DNA of 64,000 nt from positions 1-64,000 of the forward strand of contig CAZFGK010000015.1 of the NCBI GenBank assembly GCA_964518635.1. Direction: 5' to 3'. Made by a program: the position numbers and the translations under genes. Shown here one piece after another: positions 33,537 to 42,296 of this stretch (position 1 is the stretch's first letter; the number at the start of each line of letters is the position of its first letter). The DNA comes from CAZFGK01 sp964518635. Its GTDB lineage: Bacteria; Zixibacteria; MSB-5A5; GN15; FEB-12. Under the pieces are notes generated by a model. That model had not been told where the DNA came from. It searched no databases and saw only the letters and a program-made list of their open reading frames with translations.

Positions 33537-34915
33537 GTGAGTCATCACCGATAAACTATGGAGATGAAACCTCTGTGACGACCGCTCCCACAGAGAGTTC
33601 ACAGACTCCTGCATCAACTACGACCACCAAAGACTTTTACGCCCGTCTGCAACATGCTACCGTCTGCACCATCGATGACCAGCGACTGATTGTCCTGCCG
33701 GTCACCGGTCATCCGAGTTCATTGCTTGACTGGCTCGAACAGGAACCAGCTGGTGATCGATTCTATTTTTCCAGTCGTGATCGGTTGTTTCGCGTCGCAG
33801 GTTCAGGTCAGGCGCACGCTATACCATCCTCGGTCGCGATGGATGTGATCGATCAGCTTTTTGATTCATCAGGTCAGGGGACAATTGTCGGACTAGGGCT
33901 TCCTTTCGCATGGGAAGGCGTGACTGATTCATCTCCTCGCGCCGCTGAGTCATCCCCTGTGCTGCGCATATCGCGACGGTTGGTTGTACAGATTGACGAT
34001 GAAATCCGTGCCTTTCTGGTCGTTGCCGATGATCAGACTGATGACCTCGAGCAGGAGTATGAGCAGTTTGTTGAGTCTTTCAAACGATTGCCATCTTCGC
34101 CGGTCTCATTTCCGAAACTGAATGTTCTGACAGAAAAATCAAAAGATCAGGAACTCTGGAAATCGCAGATCAACCGTGCGGTGGAGTTTCTTGAAAATGA
34201 CACGCGCCGCAAAATTGTGCTCTCCCGTCGTGAGCAGTATCAGACTAATCAGACTATCTCACCGATTGCGCTGATGCGTGAATTAGCGGGGAAACAGTCG
34301 GCGGCATTTAGTTATCTGCTTGATCTGGATTCGCAGCGCACGATTATCGGGGCAAGTCCGGAACTGCTTTTTCGCCGTCAGGGGGATGAACTCGATACCG
34401 AAGCGGTCGCCGGAACCGCGACGATGGGTGCGAAGATTTCTCTCACCAGTGAGAAGCAACATCGTGAACAACAGATTGTCGTCGACTGGCTTCGCGCCAA
34501 ACTTGAACAGGTTTCGACTGATGTCACAATCGAGGCATCAGGGGAAGAGCTTCCCGCCGGAACTCTCTGCCATAAGCGTACCCGTTTTCATGCCCACTTG
34601 CGTGCGCATCAGACGGTCAGTGGATTACTTGAAACATTGCATCCGACACCGGCAGTTTGTGGGGAGCCATCAGCGGATGCCCGCCGCATGATCGCGGCGA
34701 TTGAATCGACACCTCGCGGCATGTACAGCGGTGTCATCGGGGTGATTGCGCCGGGGTTTGCAGAATGCGCTGTTGCGCTGCGTATCGCACTGATAGAACC
34801 GAACAAGATCACACTCTCAGCCGGTGCGGGGTTGGTGGTCGGCTCGAATGCCGATGAAGAATGGCAGGAGACCGATCAGAAAATAGATCAACTCCGATCC
34901 CTCTTTCCCCGCTAG
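33533..34915 (+). CDS. menF: isochorismate synthase
   Basis: 460 residues, chorismate-binding family; isomerises chorismate to isochorismate to open the menaquinone branch. The C-terminal catalytic half shows RKIVLSRREQ, ASPELLFRRQGDELDTEAVAG, LHPTPAVCGEPSADA and the GMYSGVIGVI segment. Starts at GTG 33533 overlapping the menG stop (GTGA). The N-terminal 130 residues are variable, as in other MenF. Confidence 0.93.
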   Translation: MSESSPINYGDETSVTTAPTESSQTPASTTTTKDFYARLQHATVCTIDDQRLIVLPVTGHPSSLLDWLEQEPAGDRFYFSSRDRLFRVAGSGQAHAIPSSVAMDVIDQLFDSSGQGTIVGLGLPFAWEGVTDSSPRAAESSPVLRISRRLVVQIDDEIRAFLVVADDQTDDLEQEYEQFVESFKRLPSSPVSFPKLNVLTEKSKDQELWKSQINRAVEFLENDTRRKIVLSRREQYQTNQTISPIALMRELAGKQSAAFSYLLDLDSQRTIIGASPELLFRRQGDELDTEAVAGTATMGAKISLTSEKQHREQQIVVDWLRAKLEQVSTDVTIEASGEELPAGTLCHKRTRFHAHLRAHQTVSGLLETLHPTPAVCGEPSADARRMIAAIESTPRGMYSGVIGVIAPGFAECAVALRIALIEPNKITLSAGAGLVVGSNADEEWQETDQKIDQLRSLFPR

Positions 34916-34930
34916 CGCAGGGGATAACCC

Positions 34931-36637
34931 GTGCGCGATATCCCTGCATCCAATTGTTTTCTCGCTCGACTCATCGCTGAATCTCTTGTCGACGCCGGTT
35001 GTCGACATCTGATCATCTCTCCCGGTGCTCGTTCGGCACCGCTGGCAATCGCACTCGCACGGGAATCTCGCATTGCTCATATCGTACACTTTGATGAACG
35101 AGGTGCTGCCTATTGTGCGTTGGGAATAGCCAAACGAACTGAACAGCCAGTAGCGATACTCTGTACTTCCGGCACGGCGGTCGCAAACTATTTTCCGGCT
35201 GTAGTGGAGGCATCCCAAACTGCGGTGCCACTGATTGTACTCACTGCCGATCGTCCGGCACGGTTGCGGGGATCGGGCGCGAATCAGACCATCATGCAGC
35301 CGAATATTTTTGGTTCCTATGCCCGTGTCTCAGTCGATCTACGTGCGGAAATTCCGGAGCAGGCACTTCGTGCTTCAATCCAACATGCGCTGCAAAGCGT
35401 CACTCGTACACCACACACAGTCGCGCATCTCAATTGCCAGTTCGATGAGCCGCTCGTTGAAGCGACCTTCAGTCAACACACTGGAATTGATTCAACTCGC
35501 TCAATTGAGCTTCGGGACTCAGTTCGCGTAAAAGACAAAGCAATTATTCAGGATATTCTCTCGCCGCTCTTACAGTTGAAATCTTCGAATCAAACAGGAC
35601 TGACTCTTCTTGGTGCCTTGGCTCCATCCGAGCAGGAGATAGCCGAGAGAATTGCAGACTGGCTCGGCTTTCCGGTCATCGCCGATATTCAGTCAGGGCT
35701 GAGAGTGCAGTCACTTGAGCACTTGATCGTCCCTTTTCATGCCAGCGGCGAATGGTTGTCGCGAAAGTACGAATCAGTTGACGCATTAGTGCATCTTGGC
35801 GGAGAGCTTACCTCACGGCGAACGCTCGATTGGTTGTCGAAACTGAAAACCGGCAGCTATCTCCAGCATCGAGAACGAGAGGATGCCTGGAATCCGTTTG
35901 GGCATGCGATACGGCACATATCGCAGTCAATTACACATCTGTCGCCAGGTGATCTTGATCCGCTTTTGAGATTTGAATTGAACGAGAAGCGACTTTCCGA
36001 AAGACGCAGTGCAGTCCGACGTGTTTTTTCTGAAATCATTCCTGCATCAGATCTGACCGAAGCGGGTGCGACGGTTGCCATCTGGTCGCAATTGCCAACA
36101 GCGCGAACGCTCATTCTTGCTTCCAGTATGCCGATTCGTTGTTTTGATCTCTACGCTGATCTTTCATCAACGCGAGTGGTGCTGAGCAATCGGGGGGCAT
36201 CCGGCATCGACGGGACTATTGCAACGGCGGTTGGGGTTGCCATTGCAGAAGGGAAGCGAGTCACTACTGTGGTTGGTGATCTTGCTCTCCTCCATGATAT
36301 GAATTCTCTCGCGCTTGTCGCGCAATCGAAGGTTTCGTTGACCATTGTGGTGTTCAACAATCATGGGGGTGGGATATTTTCTCATCTGTCGGTACGTCAG
36401 CAATCGTCATTTGAAGAGCTCTTTCTAACTCCTCATACTTTTAAATTTCGATCCGCTGCCGAGCAATTCGGATTGGCATATGCTGCACCAGATACAATCG
36501 CTGACTTGCTGCAAGCCCTCGAACTCGCCGAGAGCAAGTCACAATCGACACTCATCGAGCTTAATCTCGACTGGCAGCGTGACGTGCAGCTGCACCAGGA
36601 GATTCAACGACACATCACGGAAACCGAACGGGGATGA
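34931..36637 (+). CDS. menD: SEPHCHC synthase
   Basis: 568 residues, ThDP-dependent; joins isochorismate and 2-oxoglutarate. Domain I has ISPGARSAPLAIAL and HFDERGAAYCALGIAKR (catalytic Glu region), the end has the ThDP/Mg site VVGDLALLHDMNSL and FNNHGGGIFSHL. It starts at GTG, 15 bp after menF, and overlaps menH by 4 bp. Confidence 0.95.
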   Translation: MRDIPASNCFLARLIAESLVDAGCRHLIISPGARSAPLAIALARESRIAHIVHFDERGAAYCALGIAKRTEQPVAILCTSGTAVANYFPAVVEASQTAVPLIVLTADRPARLRGSGANQTIMQPNIFGSYARVSVDLRAEIPEQALRASIQHALQSVTRTPHTVAHLNCQFDEPLVEATFSQHTGIDSTRSIELRDSVRVKDKAIIQDILSPLLQLKSSNQTGLTLLGALAPSEQEIAERIADWLGFPVIADIQSGLRVQSLEHLIVPFHASGEWLSRKYESVDALVHLGGELTSRRTLDWLSKLKTGSYLQHREREDAWNPFGHAIRHISQSITHLSPGDLDPLLRFELNEKRLSERRSAVRRVFSEIIPASDLTEAGATVAIWSQLPTARTLILASSMPIRCFDLYADLSSTRVVLSNRGASGIDGTIATAVGVAIAEGKRVTTVVGDLALLHDMNSLALVAQSKVSLTIVVFNNHGGGIFSHLSVRQQSSFEELFLTPHTFKFRSAAEQFGLAYAAPDTIADLLQALELAESKSQSTLIELNLDWQRDVQLHQEIQRHITETERG

Positions 36638-37464
36638 GTGCGCTCAAGGTTGAATGGCATCACTCTGGTATTCAAACAAGACGATCAGTCATTGTTGCCC
36701 TTCATGGTTTTTTCGGATCTCCTGAGGACTGGAGACCAATGTTGGAGCCATTTACAAAGAGCCACGATCTCTGTTTGATCACACTTCCCGGGCATGGTCG
36801 TCATGAAGTCTCATCGGAATTGTTTACCTTCGACGGAATCAGTCGAGAGCTTGCTCGCATATTGTCTCCTTATCACGCATCAAAGCGAATCATCCTCGGT
36901 TATTCTCTCGGGGGTAGAATCGCTGCCCATGCAGTACTCACCGAGCAATTATCAGTCGCAGGGATTGGTATCTTGAGCGGTCATCTCGGATTAGAATCAA
37001 TTGAAAAACGATGGGAGCGAGTACTTTCAGACGAGATCGCGGCGTATCGTCTTCAAGCGCAACCGCTCGAAGATATCCTGCAGGAGTGGTACACCCTTCC
37101 ACTTTTTGCTCACGATCTGAATGACAATGCCGCACTTAACGCATTTGTCTCACGTCGTGTTGAACATGACAGTTCAGAACTCCCCCGTGCTTCGTGCGGT
37201 TTTTCTCTCGGCTGGCAGAGTGATCTGCGCGGCTTGATTCCGCATTACTCTGGAAAACTTCTTTACCTCGCCGGTGAAAAAGATGAGGCGTATCGAAATC
37301 TCGCGCAGGAAGTCTTCGCCTTGCATCCCGGGCGTCGAGCACGGATACTACCGGATGCAGGGCATGATCTCCTCGGTGAAGCGAGCCGCAAACCACAAGT
37401 CATGTCACAGCTACAATCTGAGATCGCAGACTTTTTGGATGATATTGGAAAGGAATCGCAATGA
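36634..37464 (+). CDS. menH: SHCHC synthase (alpha/beta hydrolase)
   Basis: 276 residues. Eliminates pyruvate from the MenD product. ALHGFFGSPEDW (oxyanion), nucleophile LGYSLGGR and the final histidine in PDAGHDLL are present. Assignment rests on the fold plus the position between menD and menB with 4-bp overlaps at both ends (ATGA). Confidence 0.92.
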   Translation: MSALKVEWHHSGIQTRRSVIVALHGFFGSPEDWRPMLEPFTKSHDLCLITLPGHGRHEVSSELFTFDGISRELARILSPYHASKRIILGYSLGGRIAAHAVLTEQLSVAGIGILSGHLGLESIEKRWERVLSDEIAAYRLQAQPLEDILQEWYTLPLFAHDLNDNAALNAFVSRRVEHDSSELPRASCGFSLGWQSDLRGLIPHYSGKLLYLAGEKDEAYRNLAQEVFALHPGRRARILPDAGHDLLGEASRKPQVMSQLQSEIADFLDDIGKESQ

Positions 37465-38300
37465 CAGATTCGAAGCATGCATATTCTCCTCAATGGCAGA
37501 GCGCAGGGAACTATGCCGACATCAGATACCAGACCTGGGATGGAATCGCCAAGCTGACCATCAATCGCCCCGAGCGACGAAATGCATTTCGGCCGGAGAC
37601 GGTCACCGAACTGATGCACGCCCTCGAAGAAGCGCGCAATGATCAGTCGATTGGTGTGATTATTCTCACTGGCGAAGGAGAAAAAGCATTCTGCTCCGGA
37701 GGTGATCAGAAAATTCGTGGGGATGCCGGCTATGCAGACAAAGGGGGAGTGGAGCGGCTCAATGTTCTCGATTTTCAGCGTGCGATTCGCAGTTGTCCGA
37801 AACCGGTTGTCGCCATGGTCGCGGGCTATGCCATCGGCGGTGGGCATGTGCTGCATGTTGTCTGTGATCTCACCATCGCTGCCGACAATGCGATCTTCGG
37901 TCAAACGGGACCACGTGTTGGTTCGTTCGATGGGGGTTTTGGATCATCCTATCTTGCAAGAATCGTCGGTCAGAAGAAAGCGCGTGAAATCTGGTATTTG
38001 TGCCGTCAGTACAACGCCACGCAGGCACTTGAGATGGGACTGGTGAACACCGTCGTCCCACTTGCCGAACTTGAAGCCGAAACGGTCCGATGGTGCCGCG
38101 AGATGCTTCAGCATTCTCCATTGGCTCTTCGTTGTCTGAAGGCGGCGATGAATGCCGACTGTGATGGCCAAGCCGGGTTACAGGAACTCGCCGGAAATGC
38201 CACGCTGCTCTATTATCTGAGTGAAGAGGCGCAGGAGGGGCGAAATGCCTATGTCGAAAAACGGAAACCGGATTTTTCGAAGTTTCCTAAACGGCCGTAA
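37461..38300 (+). CDS. menB: 1,4-dihydroxy-2-naphthoyl-CoA synthase
   Basis: 279 residues, crotonase family; closes the second ring of the naphthoquinone. The oxyanion AFCSGGDQKIRG, bicarbonate-site region FGQTGPRVGSFDGGFGSSYLAR and the WYLCRQYNATQA segment are specific for MenB rather than other crotonases. Full length. Confidence 0.96.
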   Translation: MTDSKHAYSPQWQSAGNYADIRYQTWDGIAKLTINRPERRNAFRPETVTELMHALEEARNDQSIGVIILTGEGEKAFCSGGDQKIRGDAGYADKGGVERLNVLDFQRAIRSCPKPVVAMVAGYAIGGGHVLHVVCDLTIAADNAIFGQTGPRVGSFDGGFGSSYLARIVGQKKAREIWYLCRQYNATQALEMGLVNTVVPLAELEAETVRWCREMLQHSPLALRCLKAAMNADCDGQAGLQELAGNATLLYYLSEEAQEGRNAYVEKRKPDFSKFPKRP

Positions 38301-38306
38301 AGGATT

Positions 38307-39266
38307 GTGAAGTCAATTCAATCAATGTCGAACGAACAAGATCTTTCTCTCTCGATGAATCATCCCGACAGGCCATCTTCTCTGCTTGTCTGGATCGCTG
38401 CGCTCAGACCGCGAACATTGCCAGCATCAATTGCACCGGTGTTGATCGGTGGAGCGATAGCCGCACATGATCAGCTCTTTCATCTCCTCTCATTTAGTGT
38501 GGCAATGTTTGCGTCGATCTTCATCCAGTTCGGGACGAATCTCGCCAATGACTATTTCGATTTCAAAAAAGGGGCTGACCGCGCGGACCGGGTCGGACCG
38601 GTCCGTGTCACACAGGCGGGATGGCTGTCGCCGCAGACAGTGAAATCGGCATTTATTATCTGTTTCGCCATTGCATTCGTACTCGGCATCTATCTCGTCA
38701 CGCGAGGTGGCTGGCCGATTGTAGCAATCGGATTGACCGCAATACTTTTTGGTGTGCTCTATACCGGCGGCCCCTCACCACTTGGTTATACCGGACTTGC
38801 TGATCTCTTCGTACTCATCTATTTCGGACCGGTAGCAGTGGCGGGTACCTACTATGTACAGGCGCAAGCGTGGTCGGTCGTATCGATAATCGCCGGACTA
38901 GCCCCCGGATTGCTCTCTGTTGCAATACTCACCGCCAATAATCTTCGTGATATTGAGACTGATAAAATCGCCGGTAAAAATACTCTCTCAGTTCGATTCG
39001 GGCGATCATTCGGCAGGTGGGAGTATTTTCTCGCGGTGATCATTGCGCATCAGATTCCGATTCTCTGTTATGTTTCAGAGCAAAGCATGCTCTTTCTTCT
39101 TCCGCAGATCACGCTGCCTTTCGCACTCTTTCTGACCATGCGTGTTTTTCAGGAGCGAGAACCGCGTGCATTGATAAAGATTCTCGAACAGACTGGTCAG
39201 CTTCTGCTCGTGCACGCACTGCTTTTCGCTGCGGCCTGGTTTTTTAGCGCGAACATGACGCTATGA
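38307..39266 (+). CDS. menA: 1,4-dihydroxy-2-naphthoate polyprenyltransferase
   Basis: 319 residues, UbiA-type membrane prenyltransferase. Both Asp motifs are visible: NLANDYFDFKKGADRADR and NNLRDIETDKIAGKNTLS. Eight or nine helices. The start is GTG at 38307, with an in-frame ATG at 38325 as alternative. It overlaps menC by 4 bp. Confidence 0.95.
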   Translation: MKSIQSMSNEQDLSLSMNHPDRPSSLLVWIAALRPRTLPASIAPVLIGGAIAAHDQLFHLLSFSVAMFASIFIQFGTNLANDYFDFKKGADRADRVGPVRVTQAGWLSPQTVKSAFIICFAIAFVLGIYLVTRGGWPIVAIGLTAILFGVLYTGGPSPLGYTGLADLFVLIYFGPVAVAGTYYVQAQAWSVVSIIAGLAPGLLSVAILTANNLRDIETDKIAGKNTLSVRFGRSFGRWEYFLAVIIAHQIPILCYVSEQSMLFLLPQITLPFALFLTMRVFQEREPRALIKILEQTGQLLLVHALLFAAAWFFSANMTL

Positions 39267-40294
39267 TCCGTCTCTTTCATTTTCGAGTCCCACTCGTGCG
39301 ACCACTCGTCCTCAGGCATGCAACGCTGCATGAACGAGAGGGGATCATTCTGGAATTGCGAGATACGGTCGGTCACATTGGATTTGGCGAGTGCTCTCCA
39401 TTGCCCGGGTTTTTCACTGAAAGCATTTCTGATTGTATTGACTGGCTTTCAAAAAATAAGAAGAGGATTGAGCAGGGGGATTGCGATACCGCGCCTCCCC
39501 CGATTCGCAGCGCGATTGCTCAGGCACGATTTCTGATCTCCTGTCAGCGTGACAAGATCGCTCCACTACAGAAACTTCAGATTACCAATTCGCATCTCCC
39601 CGTGAATGCACTCCTGACGGGAGATAGAAAGCTGATACTTGAAAAATGCGACCGACTCGCAACAGATGGATTTGCTGCTGCGAAACTGAAAGTCGGTAGA
39701 GAGGGTGTGTCAGAGGACATCGAACTAGTGCGCAAAGTCCGCGAGCGTATCCCATCCAGTATTTCACTTCGCCTTGATGCGAATCAATGTTGGTCCTACT
39801 CGGATGCCGTAGAGTTTTCAAATAGCATCGACTGGTCGGAGATTGAGTATATCGAAGAGCCACTCGCTGAACCGAGGCAATTGATAAATCTCAAGCAAGA
39901 AGTCCCGTCCATTCGAATCGCACTGGATGAGAGCTATATTTCCCATGACGAAAAAGCATTCAGCTTTTGTCCTGATCCGGTTGTGGTAATTCTTCGGCCA
40001 CAAATGCTCGGCGGAATCAATGCAACTCGCGCAACCATGCAACGGCTCGCAGATCGCGGTGTTGCTACCGTTATCAGCTCAGCGGTGGAGACATCGCTGG
40101 GGATGCTGACGGTACTCCTGTGCGCACTTTCCGGTTCAACACCGATTCGACCAGCAGGGCTTGATACCTTAAGCTGGCTAAAAAAAGACAGCGTAGTAGA
40201 TCCGCTCATCATGAAGCAGGGAAGAATCGAATGGCCGGACTGGTGGGATAGAATCCGCATCAATGAAAGTGTCGGAGTCTGGCGTGAACTCTGA
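39263..40294 (+). CDS. menC: o-succinylbenzoate synthase
   Basis: 343 residues, enolase superfamily. Catalytic Lys AAKLKVGR, metal ligands in LRLDANQCWS, YIEEPL and IALDESY, then the second-side Lys region are in order. Dehydrates SHCHC to o-succinylbenzoate. The menE reading frame starts 32 bp before its stop. Confidence 0.92.
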   Translation: MIRLFHFRVPLVRPLVLRHATLHEREGIILELRDTVGHIGFGECSPLPGFFTESISDCIDWLSKNKKRIEQGDCDTAPPPIRSAIAQARFLISCQRDKIAPLQKLQITNSHLPVNALLTGDRKLILEKCDRLATDGFAAAKLKVGREGVSEDIELVRKVRERIPSSISLRLDANQCWSYSDAVEFSNSIDWSEIEYIEEPLAEPRQLINLKQEVPSIRIALDESYISHDEKAFSFCPDPVVVILRPQMLGGINATRATMQRLADRGVATVISSAVETSLGMLTVLLCALSGSTPIRPAGLDTLSWLKKDSVVDPLIMKQGRIEWPDWWDRIRINESVGVWREL

Positions 40295-41693
40295 GCTTTC
40301 CAAGCTCATCGATCTGTCGGCACGCCAATTCCCTGACAAGACCGTCATACAACTTCTCGACCAGTCGATCAGCTATCAGGAATTGTCAGAAAAAGTCATA
40401 GATCAAACTGAGCATTTCAACAAACGGCTTGGTGCCACGCGAAAAATTATCGCATTAGAAGGAGAGAGCTCACTTTCATGTATTGTGTCTCTTCTTTCAA
40501 TCATCGAATCCGGGCATATTGCCGCACCCCTGAACATGCGATATCCGGAACTTTCGCGAATCTCTCAGGCGAATGCACTCGGCGCGCTCAGAATGAATTC
40601 GACAGGAGAAATGCTGACTGACACGAAAGCAGCCGAACATTCTGATATCATTCTCCCAGATGATGCCGCGCTGATCATTCACACGTCGGGCAGCAGCGGA
40701 ACTCCAAAGGCCGCGCTCCTGTCGGAGAAAAATTTCATCGCCAGTGCACAGGGGGTGAATACGGCAGTCTCGTTCACCTCATTCGATCGCTGGCTCTGTC
40801 CATTACCACTCTGGCATGTTGGCGGTCTGGGGATTCTCGTTCGTGTTCTTCAATCAGGTGGGACGATGCTTCTTGCAGATTCAGCAAATCTGAACGAGTT
40901 GATCTCAAAATACCAACCAACACATCTCTCTTTCGTCGATCTGCAGCTCTCTCGCATACTTGAATCAAAGCAGACATTCACTGCATTGAAAGCAACCGCA
41001 AAAGCAATTCTGCTAGGCGGAAGTGCCATCTCGAAGAAGAACATTCAACGCAGCATCGCGCATGATCTGCCGATTTACCTCTCTTATGGACTGACCGAAA
41101 TGAGTTCGACAGTGACGATGCATCGAGTGAGTGAAAGTGATCTTGATCACTCCCCTGGTTCATCCGGCAAACTTCTTGATGGTCGTCAGATAAGACTTTC
41201 ATCTGATGGAATCATTCAAGTCAATGGTGCGACGCGATTTCTTGGCTATTTGAAAAATGGAGAACTCGAATCTCCGTTTGATCCGGATGGCTGGTTTTCG
41301 ACCGGTGATCGCGGTGAGTTATCGATCGAAGGGGAATTGTCCGTGCAGGGGCGCGCAGATAATATGTTCATCTCCGGCGGAGAGAATGTTCAGCCGGAGC
41401 AGATTGAAGCGGCAATAGTGGCGAGGCAGGAGGTGATCGAATGTATCGTGGTGCCAGCTACTGATGACCAGTATGGTTATAGTCCGGTTGCGTTTGTAAA
41501 ATTCAGTGACGAAGAGAACTTCTTGGAAAAAACAGAGATCCTCTCTCTTGCCCTCAGAGCGTTGCTTCCCGGCTATATGATCCCTGTCAGATGGTTTCCC
41601 TTCCCAGAAAAGTCAGTCGATCAGCCGGAACTCAAATGGAATCGCTCTGAGCTTGCCAGACTCGCCAATCAGATTCTGCATCACTCTCACTAA
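40263..41693 (+). CDS. menE: o-succinylbenzoate-CoA ligase
   Basis: 476 residues, adenylate-forming enzyme. AMP-binding P-loop IIHTSGSSGTPKAALLSE, A5 YGLTEMSSTV, and the hinge/A8 region WFSTGDRGELS, GRADNMFISGGENVQPEQIE are intact. Last gene of the men operon; its stop overlaps the convergent thioesterase gene by 4 bp, so no terminator lies between them. Confidence 0.94.
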   Translation: MKVSESGVNSELSKLIDLSARQFPDKTVIQLLDQSISYQELSEKVIDQTEHFNKRLGATRKIIALEGESSLSCIVSLLSIIESGHIAAPLNMRYPELSRISQANALGALRMNSTGEMLTDTKAAEHSDIILPDDAALIIHTSGSSGTPKAALLSEKNFIASAQGVNTAVSFTSFDRWLCPLPLWHVGGLGILVRVLQSGGTMLLADSANLNELISKYQPTHLSFVDLQLSRILESKQTFTALKATAKAILLGGSAISKKNIQRSIAHDLPIYLSYGLTEMSSTVTMHRVSESDLDHSPGSSGKLLDGRQIRLSSDGIIQVNGATRFLGYLKNGELESPFDPDGWFSTGDRGELSIEGELSVQGRADNMFISGGENVQPEQIEAAIVARQEVIECIVVPATDDQYGYSPVAFVKFSDEENFLEKTEILSLALRALLPGYMIPVRWFPFPEKSVDQPELKWNRSELARLANQILHHSH

Positions 41694-42109
41694 TTGCTTA
41701 CGCTAATCGCATCGAGTGCATCAGCCAGTGCCGACGGGGGCGGGATTTTTCCCATTGATGCACGTGCCATGCAGACATGAACTGTCTTGACACTCCCGAC
41801 GATCTCTTTCCCTCGATGTAGTGTGTATCCGAGAGTAAATGAATTCGTCCCGCGTGCTTCGCAGCGCATCTCGACCACCAGCGAGTCACCAACCTGAAGG
41901 GGGATCAGGAAATCGGCTTCACAATGGACAATCGGAATCAGCACTGCTCCCTCTCGAAGGACCTGAGCAATCGAGAATCCTGCCGAACGCAGCCATTCTT
42001 CGTACGCCTCATGTGCGAGCAGGAACTGATTGGGGAAAAAGAGAAGTCCGGCGGCGTCGGTATGGGCGAGCCGAACGGTAGTCTGGTGGCGGTATGCAGC
42101 CGTAAGCAA
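41690..42109 (-). CDS. 4HBT-type thioesterase, probable DHNA-CoA hydrolase
   Basis: 139 residues, hotdog fold. The active-site block RLAHTDAAGLLFFPNQF with the following AHEAYEEWL is typical of 4-hydroxybenzoyl-CoA thioesterase-like DHNA-CoA hydrolases (MenI). The men operon otherwise lacks the step that frees 1,4-dihydroxy-2-naphthoate from CoA, and this gene abuts it, convergently. The role is therefore well supported by context but not proven; no gene symbol is given because several thioesterase families do this job. Confidence 0.78.
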   Translation of the reverse strand: MLTAAYRHQTTVRLAHTDAAGLLFFPNQFLLAHEAYEEWLRSAGFSIAQVLREGAVLIPIVHCEADFLIPLQVGDSLVVEMRCEARGTNSFTLGYTLHRGKEIVGSVKTVHVCMARASMGKIPPPSALADALDAISVSN

Positions 42110-42296
42110 TTCTGAGCTCCTTTGCTACGATTCAGCGTGAACAAACCGGCGCGCTGGTACGTATTCTCATCATTCTCCGGTTTTCCGAAGCTGCGCCCAG
42201 CGTGCGGACTTGCAGTTCGACCGGAAGATGAGCAGATTATGTCAGAAAATGAAGTTCTACCTTTGTCTGCCGCCTGAAGCGGCAAGGAGCGTATGC

